NCBI GenBank assembly: GCA_025266875.1
Contig: JALLLT010000005.1
Coordinates: 434,001-498,000, forward strand
DNA length: 64,000 bases
Source of the DNA: Fennellomyces sp. T-0311
Taxonomy: Eukaryota; Mucoromycota; Mucoromycetes; Mucorales; Lichtheimiaceae
Direction: 5' to 3'
Shown in pieces: positions 1 to 11,025 of this stretch (position 1 is its first letter; each line of letters begins with the position of its first letter). A program made the translations under genes and the position numbers. The notes under the pieces were generated by a model. It had not been told where the DNA came from, made no database searches, and worked only from the letters and a program-made list of their open reading frames with translations.

Positions 1-1380
1 TCGACAGGAGAACATTGCAGCCAACCTGGAAGCGGCGATGGAATACAATCCCGAGTCGTTTGCGCGCGTAAATGCTCAAAAGAAGAACAAAGAAAAATGC
101 CGCGACTAACTCCGTTTGATTTTCAAGGTCACACGATTGTACATCAATGTGGAGATCAACGGCCACAAACTGGTTGCGCTGGTGGATTCCGGTGCACAGA
201 GCACTGTCAGTGAGTATCCCAAATGCACGGCATGAGCCCGACGCACGGTTCTGAAAAGCAAGCGATAGTTAGCCCCGAGACGGCCGAGGCGTGTGGGTTG
301 ATGCGGCTGGTAGACACTCGATTCAATGGCGTGGCGAAGGGTGTGGGCACGGCCAACATCACCGGGCGGATCCATAGCGCGCAGATGAAGCTGTCCAAAG
401 ACTTTTTCATTGCGTGCTCGTTCATTGTGGTTGAAGGAAAGGGGTCCGAGCTGCTGTTTGGTCTTGACATGTTGAGGAGACACAGGGTAAAAAAAAGTGG
501 TTCATCCCTTACGACGGCTGGCACTGACTTTTGGGACGGCAGGCGTGCATTGATCTTCGAAAAAATGCACTGACGTTCGACGACTGCGACATTCCGTTCT
601 TGGCGGAACACGAGTTGCCTGAAAAGCAACGCATGATTGAAGTGAGTAATGATTCAAGGAGGGTATTGGGGGGCGGGGGAAGGTGCAACAGGAATCGGGC
701 AAGTCATTCTATTGGGTGTGTGCGATTGGAAACGATCCACTGTCTTTGAAAAATTTAGCGTGGTTTGGGTTATTTCATCAACGGCGGCCCAGGGGTGTGC
801 GATGGTAAAAAAGCAGAGGGCAGGCCGCCCCAGAGACGACTGACAGCCAAAGATGGCACGCGGCCGTTTATCCCAAATTTATGCGTGGAGGCACAATGAT
901 GCGCCTCCTTCCCATATGTCACCCGCACTTTTTTGGAAGTCAGCAGCAGAAAGTGAACTAATTACACGAAAATATCTTGCAGATCCATGGCAGCGCCGAC
1001 GATGAAATGCCAGCCGAAGCACGAGTTGCTGGCAATCAGGCTGCTGCCAATGCCGCCGGCAGTTCAGGGATTGCGTTACCAGCAGCAGCAGCAGCAGCAC
1101 CCAAGCCAAAACAAGGTAATATTTCTCTGGCTTCCAATTAGCGTTCATGCTGACACGCATTGGCAGAATCCAAATACCCGGAGGATCACATCAAACTCCT
1201 CACGAATCTGGGTGTCAGCCGTCAGGTGAGGAGAACAATGACACATACACACAGAGAGAGAAAGAGAGAGAGAGAGTCATAGTAACGGGTTCATGGACTA
1301 TCTAATAGGAGGCCATCAATGCGTTGGACATGGCGTCAGGAAACCCAGACTTGGCCGCCAGCCTACTTTTCCAAAACTAA
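1..1380 (+). CDS. DDI1: Ddi1-type aspartyl protease / ubiquitin shuttle (5' partial)
   Basis: This is the 3' part of a DNA-damage-inducible 1 homologue; the window starts inside the gene, so the N-terminal ubiquitin-like domain lies outside. The product is expected to be a cytosolic retroviral-fold aspartyl protease that acts on ubiquitylated clients. Exons spliced by eye: 1-67, 128-208, about 269-487, about 543-641, about 982-1115, about 1168-1225 and 1309-1380. The protease motif [13 protein letters not shown] carries the catalytic Asp, followed by a conserved stretch ending [11 protein letters not shown]. After an Ala-rich linker coded by a CAG-type repeat near 1080, the C-terminus is a UBA domain ([17 protein letters not shown], then [20 protein letters not shown]) ending FQN-stop at 1380. 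Family membership is clear; exon borders are inferred from GT-AG sites and frame. Confidence 0.93.
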
Positions 1381-1508
1381 CAGCTTCCCTTTTGCCCTTC
1401 TCCACTTTCGGCATTTTTTCCTTTCTTTTTGTTTTTTTTTTCCTTTCAACCACTTTAACCCCTCTCTCTCCTCATCTTGCTCAAAATAAAAACACGTCGT
1501 TTGGAAGA

Positions 1509-3885
1509 ATGGTTAGCAAACCTCTCTGGCCCCGCCCCGTCTGCCTGTTACTTATTGTTTGACAGAACACTGCGCGACACACCGCCGATCCGGAAGAGTA
1601 CTACAGCAAACATGAGCGCATAGGTAAATCAACCCCCCATGCTTGCCCGTCATTCGCGATGGCAACGGATACTGACGTTTGGCTCTGCAGGCAAAGGATC
1701 GTTTGGCGAAGTGTTTAAAGGGTAAGGAGATGAGCCAAAAAAAAAAAAGAAAAGGGGACGCGCATCACTAACGAGACCATGCTCAGCATTGACAAGCGAA
1801 CTCAAAAGCCTGTTGCCATTAAAATAATCGACCTCGAGAGCGCCGAAGATGAAATTGACGATATTCAGCAAGAGATTGCGATTCTTTCACAACTCGACTC
1901 GCAATATGTGACAAAGTAATATATCACGCACTCAGCTTAGAGAGCCGCTGCAGATGGTTTGTTTATTTCTTTCTTTATTTTATTCAGGTACCATGGCTCG
2001 TACCTGAAGGACAGCGCGTTATGGATCGTGATGGAGTACTGTTCGGGCGGATCATGCAGTGATCTGGCAAGTCCCAAAACATATGCCAAATTTGTACATG
2101 CTGACCTCGGTTACAGATGAAGGCCGGCGAAATCCAAGAACAATACATCGCCATCATCATACGCGAGCTGCTCCGCGGCTTGGATTATCTGCACACCGAG
2201 GGTAAACTGCATCGAGGTAGGTTTTCTATTCTTTGTATCGTTGATTGATGAAGGAGGGGGGCACAATGACTCACTCTCTTTTCTTTTTTTTATAGACATC
2301 AAAGGTGAGAAATGGGATTGGACCATGGGAAAAATAGATTGACCACGCTCCATTTTAGCTGCCAACATCTTGCTCGGGTCCAACGGCGAAGGTAAGCCAA
2401 ATACGCACCGTGGAGATGGCCCCTCGTTAATAACCATGGCAACACAGTCAAGCTTGCGGATTTCGGTGTGTCTGGTCAGGTGGGAATAAACATTTGGGGG
2501 CTTGGCATGCATGCTGTTTACACAATTGAAAAAAAAAAACGTAGCTCACGGCCAGCTTGACAAAGAAGAACACATTTGTTGGAACACCAGTAAGTGATTA
2601 CACGTGAAGCGGTCATTGCGGAGACACAAAACGCTAATAATAACGTTCGGAATAGTTCTGGATGGCGCCCGAAGTCATTAAGCAATCCGGATACAATTAC
2701 AAAGCAGATATCTGGTCGCTGGGCATTACGGCAATAGAACTGGCCAAGGGAGAGCCTCCTCATGCCGATATGCATCCGATGAAAGTCTTGTTCCATATAC
2801 CCAAATGTGCTCCACCCACGCTATCCGGCTCATTTAGCAAATCATTTCGGGATTTTGTGCAAGTGTGTCTTCAAAAGGAACCGAGTCAGGTACATTTATA
2901 TCCCTTTTTTTTTTGTGGAGTTCGTTTAGCCGAAAACTCATGGTGTTTTCTGCAGCGACCTTCTGCCAAAGAACTGTTAAAGCATAAATTTATCAAGAAT
3001 GCGAAAAAGATTTCGTATCTGACCGAATTAATCGACAATTACGAGCGATGGTCAGCCGCGAATGATAACAGGAACAGCGATCATTCCGAAGATGAATCAA
3101 CGTGAGTGGATTGCCATCGAAAACTCTAATTTTTTTTCTGATATTCTTGATTAGTATCGACGTTCAGGACGATGATGGTTGGGATTTTGGTACAGTTCGG
3201 CAATCGTTACCTCCTGCACCTAAACCTACCATTCCTTCTGCCGCACCAAGTCGATATTCCTTAGGATCTTACGCCGGAAGCACACAATCCCTCGTCAGTA
3301 ACCATACACGTCCTTTACCTGCATCCCCCTCGGGCCAACTCAAGCCACTTAATAACCACAGCAACAACAGCAAACCATCACTAGGGTTGCCTCGGAGCTC
3401 GGCCGATTCCAGGGTAGAATGAAAAGAGCATTTGTTTTTTGAGTTTCGACTAAATTCTTCGATTTCAGAATTCGACAGTTACCAGCTCTCTTTATAGTGA
3501 CATTGATGATACGGCAAGCCAGAATACTGTCAGGGCGATCGATCCCAAATATGCCCAACGCAATGACCATCATAACAACTATACCCATTCTCAACTGCCC
3601 AACGGTTCTTCGTCGAGAAGCATCAATACGTTAAAGAGTGAATCGATTCTTCGAGATGCTGTGGCACCAGCATTGCTCAAGGTGAAAAAAAGTTATCCTA
3701 ATTGATGGACAGGGACAAAGTTATTAAACTCTGTTGAATAGCTTCAGGCTGGATCACGAAGCCACAAGGCACAGGCAGCTTTAGAAACGCTGCGACGGTC
3801 GTTCCAAGCCGCGGAACGTGAATGTCCAGGCACTACTCAAGTTCTGTTTGAAGAAATGTATCGCTGTCTGAAAAACAATAGTTAA
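1509..3885 (+). CDS. Ste20-family protein kinase, GCK-III type (Sid1/Nak1/MST3-like)
   Basis: Serine/threonine kinase of the germinal-centre-kinase III group, which in fungi acts in septation and morphogenesis signalling upstream of NDR kinases. The ATG at 1509 is followed at once by a 54-nt intron. The Gly loop [12 protein letters not shown], the VAIKIIDLE lysine, the HRDIKAANILL catalytic loop, DFGVSGQ and [12 protein letters not shown] in the activation segment are all present after splicing. The catalytic loop depends on a 9-nt exon (2296-2304). The C-terminal half has an acidic [12 protein letters not shown] motif seen in fungal Sid1/Nak1-type kinases, then a Ser/Pro/Asn-rich linker, and ends at TAA 3885. 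No kinase residue looks missing. The exact orthologue (Sid1, Nak1 or Sps1) cannot be settled by eye. Confidence 0.92.
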
Positions 3886-3963
3886 ATGTTATCACGACGG
3901 AATGCTGTCGATAAAGTTCTTTTTTTTTTGTGTGTGTGACAAAACTCTTGTTCCTTTCATAGC

Positions 3964-4440
3964 AAGTATCGTCGCTGCTACGAACCCTTGCCACGTAACA
4001 TTTTGCACTTTACCTATCGTATTCACCACACCTCATGGGATTTTACACTTGATTTTCCCTTGCTTCAACCAAACGAGCTTGAACGTCTCTAGATAATGAC
4101 GTGACCGTTTGACGAGTTGCCGGACATGTAGAAAATTGTAAAACTTGACCTTTTGCGAGTGCGTGCGCCGGGATTTGATCGACCAACCAGTGACAATTTG
4201 CAATGGGATGGTCAAGAACTTGTCTGGCACGGTATCATTCCCGATACTTGCAGTTCTTCAAGTCACCAGTAAGCAACGCATAGTAGAAAACATTCGATTG
4301 TAACAACAACTGATCAGAAGCGTGTCTTGGAAAGTACCACCCAACACAGCTCGGAAGACGTGTGGATGGCTATAATGCACGCATCAAACAGATTGAAACT
4401 GCTGGACAAATATGTATGGAGTTGGCGGCCGGTGAACACA
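3964..4440 (+). pseudogene. Decayed protein-coding gene, function not recognised
   Basis: Directly after the kinase a frame reads well (NILHFTYRIHHTSWDFTLDF, then LLQPNELERL) but is interrupted by three in-frame stops at about 4090-4140, and resumes as LDLLRVRAPGFDRPTSDN and QWDGQELVWHGIIPDTCSSS. It is preceded by an intron-like acceptor (tttcatag, ending about 3962). A possible intron at about 4268-4317 leads to a further coding-like piece. Composition and even hydrophobic spacing look coding, which is why I call it a broken gene rather than intergenic DNA. I do not recognise the family. Confidence 0.4.
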
Positions 4441-4779
4441 TGTTAGGTGGGAGACATACTATCTACTGTACCAGACCAATGCCTCCCAGAAGTGATGGAT
4501 GATTTTTGAACTATGTTGTACTAGTAGACTTTTTCTTTAAGAAAAGTATATGTTTAGCATTAAGAGTGCGTTGGTCCATCATCTATATTAAGAGCAATAT
4601 GTCGCGAATTTGATTGCTCTCCATCACTTGGCGCTGTACGTCCCAACTGTTCCTTTTGATCCAAGGATGGTGGCCGGTGCTCAAGCTCTGCTATATTTTT
4701 ATCGGGAGCGCTTAACGAATACTTTTTTACAAAGAGCGAGCTTAAGAAGCCTTATACTCATGTTAATAACCCATTTTTT

Positions 4780-7190
4780 TCAATAAAGCTCATCCTTTTT
4801 ACCTAGGCCAGCCATAATCACAATGATGTACCACATAAATTGCAGTGAATCGACATATGTGTGGATCGCTGCATCAGAATATTCTCCTGGCAAGCCATGA
4901 CGGATGAATTCAGGCGAATGTAATACCTGTTCGGCATACTCCATGGGAATTACCACCGGCAAATTCTTTTTCAGCAATGAGTTGAGGACAGCAGACGCAA
5001 TGGCAACACCCAACGTAGCACCGAGGAGACGTACAAAATTCATGAGTCCCAATACAACCGCTATGTATTCGTCCGTTAGCAAATATGTCTTAAACTTCCT
5101 GGTGTGGCTGGTACTTTACCAATGTCATGCGGTTCAACAGCAGCTTGAATTGCGATAACACTGGCCGGGAAGAATATACCCATACCTTTATTTGAATGCT
5201 TGTGAATGATTCTGCAAAACCCACTCGGCCCCATCCCTTGATATGACAACTTACCTACTCCGCCAACAACGGTAATACCATAAATCACTAGGTTATTACA
5301 TATGAGCGACATTCATTTCATTCCAGAGAACAGATATCCAACTTACTAGCCCAACTGGTTTCAGTTGAGAAAATACTGACAAGTCCCGTACCTAATGTAA
5401 GCAGAGTCATGGAGATAGGTATTCTGGACGCAAGCATATATATTAGTGGCTCAGAGCGTTCACGCTAAGATGTACACTTACAGAGGCTGATATATACCCA
5501 ATTTAGCTATGAAAATACCAGTAATTGTTGAGAAACTGCTAAGCGCAATTTGCATTGGAATTGTACGGATGCCAGACCACATGGCCGAATCACCACGCAC
5601 AGTTTGGAAGTAAATTGGCAAATAAAATACGATGGCGTAGAAGCTGATTCCGAAAAATGAATTTGCGAGCAAGACGGAAACGACGGACAAGTTCTTTAAA
5701 AGACGTGGTGGTATCAATGGTTCTTTTGCAAACTTGACTTCAACAATCGCCAAAAGCACTACAAGGATGCCAGAGAGAATAAAAGATGTCTAGAATTCAA
5801 AAGTCACTCGTCTATTCGAAAGGTTGTGGTGTGATGCGCTACTTACTATGACGGCCGCTGACTGCCACGGATACATTTGACCGCCAAAATTCATTGCCAA
5901 AAGGAACAAAACGGCAGCTGCTAGGGCCAAAAAGTTACCGGCATAGTCGATGCGCTTTAGTCTATCCTTGAGTGTTTGTTTTTCGGTTGGCAGACGTAAG
6001 AAGAAAAGCAGGAGAAAGGCAGCAATAGCGCCAATGGGTAAGCTGTTGCTGATTGGTAAACTTTTTGCTTTGCCTACGTACTATATTAGACTGGTAAAAA
6101 AAGGTCTTACTTTATATAAAAGCTCCATCGCCAAGTCAATTTATCTGCAAGGCTTCCCTAGTTTTCGAATGGTCATTAGTCGTCCAAGCCATTATTCAAT
6201 TGTAACACTCACGCCGATCAGTGGTCCAGCCACACTTGCCAAGGCGAACACTAATGTTACAAAGCTTCATACAACGATATATAATCATTTGTTAGATTCG
6301 TCATATAACGCGTGCGTGGCAATAATACCGAACCATCGTACCCTTCGTAGCTTCCTCGCTTTTGTAAAGGTATCAAATCGGCGATGATAATGTAAACCTG
6401 TCAAAAAGCACACAAGTATCTCAATGAATGATCTGTAACCGTGGCATCATTATTGCATACCATTGCCGTAATCTAATAAGCACGAGTCAGGAAAAAAGAG
6501 GGTAAAAAAGCACGGTGTTTGGGAAAGATGCTTACCCCCGCAGCGCCAATGCCCTGGATTGCACGACAGACAATGAGCATAACCATAGTCTGATGTTGAC
6601 AAGCGGTACCTTGAGTACGTGCTGTGTGTCGCTGACTATATTTTCATTACCTTGGATACGCCGCATAAAACTGATCCTAAAAGAAACATTGCAAGGCCGA
6701 GCATAATAATAGCCTTGCGTCCAAAAATGTCAGAAAATTTCGAGAACAGCGGTTCTGCATACAAAGTTATGGTTAGCGTCCCCGGATATGCACAATTTAT
6801 TCAACTTTACGAAATGCATCGAATGTCAACATGTAACTGTAAAAAATTTGCCGTGAGATTATGATTACATCACGGCTGGATCCGTGTCGTACCTGTTGAT
6901 AACCCAAGAAGAAATAGGCATGGCTTCAAATTCAGATCCAATTTTAGGTAACGACGTAGCAAGAATAGTGCTTTTGGGAGTAAAAGTGACAAATGAGTGT
7001 GTATTTTTTTAGATGTAAAAAAAAAGTATATTACGTACTCGTCAAGAGCCGCCACGAACAAAGAGATTAAAAGGCTCGAGAATGTTACAGCAAATTGAAA
7101 TTGCTTTTTGCGCGCAAGCTTTCTGTCATTGACAGTGTATTCTTTGGTGTTCTCAGAGGTTTCAACACGATTGGTTGCTGCTGCTTCCAT
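4780..7190 (-). CDS. MFS multidrug/H+ antiporter, DHA2-like (14-TM type)
   Basis: Membrane transporter of the major facilitator superfamily, drug:H+ antiporter-2 type, probably exporting drugs or amino-acid-like compounds at the plasma or vacuolar membrane. The start is the ATG at 7190 (MEAAATNRVETSENT); the first TM helix is FAVTFSSLLISLFVAALDE. After an intron the frame continues ATSLPKIGSEFEAMPISSW, then FSKFSDIFGRKAIIMLGLAM, which is the MFS loop 2-3 signature (G-R-K), and later a CRAIQGIGAAG-like stretch. Further exons on the minus strand near 5478-5759 (FGISFYAIVFYLPIYFQTVR, motif-rich TM7-8) and 4780-5082 (FVRLLGATLGVAIASAVLNS) complete it. At least eight short introns are needed. The last residues (GKKDELY-stop at 4780) could be replaced by another exon, since a GTAAAA donor lies there. 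Confidence 0.85.
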
Positions 7191-7611
7191 AGGTTGGGAT
7201 AGTAACAAAAAAAAACCGAAAAGGGTGGGAAACGGGAAATTTATCGTGCTATATATATTGAAGAGCTGAGTTGCACCACGGGGCAGATGATCTGAAAGCA
7301 GAAATGCACGGCGAGAGAACAAGTGCATAAACTAGACTTATATAATAGCAAATTCTACCCATTATGCAAGTAGTAGATCATGAGCATATCGCTTTTTTTT
7401 GGCGTGTTCAATATTTTTCTTTCCACCGAGTTTTTCAAGCATTGTCTTCAAAGGCAAGTTCAATGGCAGTCGAACTCTGTAACTATTTAGGAAAGTCATT
7501 GTAAAACGGTTTCCGCGTGCTCTATAACGTGATTACTCTCAACATATTAGCGTTGACCCTGGGTGACATTTGCATACGAACCGAGAACAACCATAACCCA
7601 TCAGTCCCGGT

Positions 7612-8395
7612 GTGACGATCCCTTTTGGTCAGCGATGTATACTACTACCACCAGCGTTTCGGTGCACTTCGAATAAGACAAACAGCGGCCACCATCCCCG
7701 CCTGGTTACAGCCTTTCGACAAGGTATTCTAGACGGCGATCAATGGTGTTTTTGCCCAGAAGTTGTACCACTCATGTCGACCTTACACCAACACCCACCG
7801 GAATCGCCACCACCTCCAAACTTCCCCATCTTGTTAATCCATACCAAGTCGGGCGATAACAGTGCTTTGGCGTCTCTACCGTCACCGTGTTTCCTGTCGG
7901 CTCAACCTACACAACATCAGTGCTGAATACTTTCCGTCACCCAATTGTATCTTATGCGGTTTGGCTGACTCTGAAGAGCGCTTCTTTTTCTCTTGCTCAC
8001 TCAAATCGGCAGTATGGCGATCTTTTTCCCAAAGTTATCTAGATGCCCCGCATCAGCTCACTTTTCTGCATCTTCAAACCGTTGACCCACCACCGCTAAC
8101 CATGAAACCCGGTATCACGGTATCCACATATCAATTCATATCTTGCGGTATACTCAGCATTTAGCGCGCCCACTGGGCTAAAGTCTTCGACGACACGGTT
8201 TTTCATCCAAACCGAGTGATAGCCTCTGTCATTCTACTTCTCAACAAAATCCAGAAGGAAAACAGAACCCATAGCTAGACTAGAATGATCACTCTCAGTT
8301 TTGTACATATATCTTTTGTGACTTTCACTGTACATAGTACCGGCTTTTCCAGCGGCACACGAAATAAATACATTCTACAAAAAAATATATAACGT
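7612..8395 (+). mobile_element. LINE-type retrotransposon 3' fragment (zf-RVT domain)
   Basis: Remnant of a non-LTR retrotransposon. The clearest part is 7862-8278, where a cysteine-containing zinc-binding reverse-transcriptase C-terminal module is readable: VLWRLYRHRVSCRLNLHNIS, then NCILCGLADSEERFFFSC. It continues with one in-frame stop (8162) to WAKVFDDTVFHPNRVI and ends at TAG 8276. Upstream, 7612-7900, another frame is Pro/His-rich, so frames are broken. The catalytic reverse-transcriptase domain is absent, as expected for a 5'-truncated insertion. An A-rich run near 8378-8390 may mark the 3' end. Confidence 0.7.
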
Positions 8396-11025
8396 GATCA
8401 GGTAGCATGGACTTTCCAAAATGTCTTTGGCGTCTTTGTCAGACAAGTTTAAACCTTAATTTTACTTTTTAATGCGAATTGGGCTGCTCATAATAAATAA
8501 TGTAACGTCATTGCCCAAGACGATGGAGCTTGTCCTCTTGTTGTGTACCCTTCAACATCAGATGTATGTATAATGTTTGTATTGCTCTGATGACAGAGCC
8601 GCTGCGAAATAAGACGCTTATATATTGAATTCAAGAGCAGCTTTTCTGTGAATTACTTGTGTGTATGAAGAAAGGTCGAATACCGATTCAAGTCGCTCTT
8701 AGAAATTTACATGTTGGTCTTTTTGAGGGCAAACGTGCCCGTTCCCCAGGAGGAATCCTCACCTAGTCTAACTGACCTACTTTTACGTTAGATATTTGCT
8801 TTTCCGTACCAAAGGTGCAACAACGGGATGGACTCCCAAATGGGTGTTACTTTATTCTTCCCTGTCATGTCTGCGTCACAGGCTTTGACCTTGCAGTGTA
8901 TTTACACGCCTGTGTACGGAACCATCCGTAGGGATCTTCAAACGAAGACGCCACAGATGACGCGTGTATATGTGCATTATGTACTTTCTGGAAGAAAGTA
9001 GCTAGCGTCACAAGGGCAACGTGGCCGTGCCATGCGAATCAAGGCAGAATACGTCTGGCACCAAGCCATGACTATCCCCATCAAGGAGCAAGATAAGAAG
9101 GAAATAATAAGACGTCAGTTTAACTTGAATACAGGTAAAGGTCTCAAGGTTCTGGATTAACTTTGAAATTTAGGCCATTTGCACACCTTCTTTTTGGCAG
9201 TATTTGAACAAGACTTCATAAGTAAAATTCAGTGCATTATTGATGGTATTGATGATAGTTCCGATATAGAGATTAGGTATACACATAAGCTCACAGTTGC
9301 ATGGATGGATACATAAGTCTTTTTAAATACAGCTCCAGCCCCCATATGTACTTGTTGCTCTGGATTCACTGAAGTAATTCACTACAGCTTAAGTAGTTTA
9401 TTATGCCAATCACCATTAATGATGCTACTCGTTCCTTTACCAACTTCATAAAATTATATTGAACAAGTAGCTGCTCGCTAGTCTCGCTACCACATACTGG
9501 CTCGCCATCGCGTCGCTGTACTGCTCGCATTGTTACATACTTTATAGTAGAGAGCGTTTTAAGAGTAGCTTTTCTTTTTGAACCTTCAGCTATTACTTGC
9601 TGGATGTGTGACTAAATTTTAAGTTTCTGAGCTCTCACAACCATAAATATGACAATACATCTTGCTATCAAAAAAGAAGAACGCCACGTTACAGTCAACA
9701 ACGCGGTCGTGAAAGTTTCGAAAAGGAAAATGGAAGAGCTCTCTACATAACCACTGGAAGCAGGCCAGACCTGTAAATGACGCTGAACACTGAAGCGACT
9801 TCCAAAGCGGATGGCTACGTTACAGGAGCAACAGTAAGAATCCATATGAACAAGCGCTTATGGACGGGTTGCGTTATTCTGTTATAGACAGGAAGTGTGA
9901 TAGTAGTGCTGGTATTATATACTACAGCGAACTAAATTGTCTTTATCATACACAGCTACGTATTGAGAAGTGAAAAACAGAAGAAGCAATGGTATATTTC
10001 CTCGTAGCACCGTACGCCTGCATTATGCCGAAAAATTATAATAGTAGCAAGTTGAACAGTATACGTACTTTTGATCAAAAAGGCTTACGACAAGCACACA
10101 TTTGATAGCGGAAAATTTCCATCGAGACCACCAAACTCTATGCGTCAGTACGGCAGGTACTTAGTGTAGTACTCGAGCATCTTTGAACAAATGATCTCTT
10201 TATAAACGACGAATCAGTCGAGTGAAAATACATACAGCGCCATTGTCGATTCATTACAACGTACTTTAAGAGTCCAAAGACAGTTTTTCACGAATAAAGC
10301 ATATCTGATTATGCACAACTCTGTGAGTCCAAGAATTCGCTACATAATCCAACGGCCTTGACTCTTGAATCGGCCGCAGAAACTACCACGAAGGACATGG
10401 TTCGTATGTTTCACGATCCAATCGCTGTAACGTTGGAGTTGATCCACAACGCCCATGATTCTCTGCTTGAGGATCGCATTTTACAAAGCCTTTCGAATAC
10501 CAGGACATTTAAAGATATCACATCAAAGTCCTTATGCTCAAATAGACTTAGAGTGTCTGGAAATGACCATCTTTTTCAGAACTTGAAAAATCGCTCAACC
10601 GTCAAAAATGTGACTTTGAAGAATTTGACGTTTCGCTTACATTGCTTAAAAACGTTATGATTATACAAAATACATACAGTCATATTCACGAGTTACGTGA
10701 GTACGGTGAGGCAACAAAGAAGCTAGAGGTGTCTGGTTATGCTTAAGAAGGGTGCGGCAGCGGAAAAAAGTGAATTACCTACAGCACTACGCACCAGTCT
10801 AGACAGTACATACTTTCATCTAAAAGTACTGCTTAAAATACTATGACTTTCTTTTGATGAGTCGCGTTACAATACTGAAATAATTGCTTTATAGTATCCT
10901 TAAAGATTACAGTTGCTGGTAATAACTGCCACTTGGATAGATATAGAAATTAACAAGTACCGATTGAAAGTGAAAGCTCTGTTTGGCAAGTTTGAAGAAT
11001 CATTGAAATGCTATGCGTGATAAAA
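8396..11025. other. AT-rich gene-poor stretch
   Basis: No gene can be supported. The only frame of note is 10358-10660 (+), which begins MTLESAAETTTKDMVRMFHD. About there a single frame change would continue as EFDVSLTLLKNVMIIQNTYS up to a stop near 10744. It could be a worn gene or transposon piece; I recognise no family. Confidence 0.4.

Noticed and set aside
1253..1277. Purine (AG)n run, considered as a regulatory element
   Set aside because: It sits within the last intron of the Ddi1 gene and is an ordinary microsatellite.
10358..10660. 100-codon plus-strand frame
   Set aside because: Looks faintly coding but no family is recognised and a frame change is needed to extend it.
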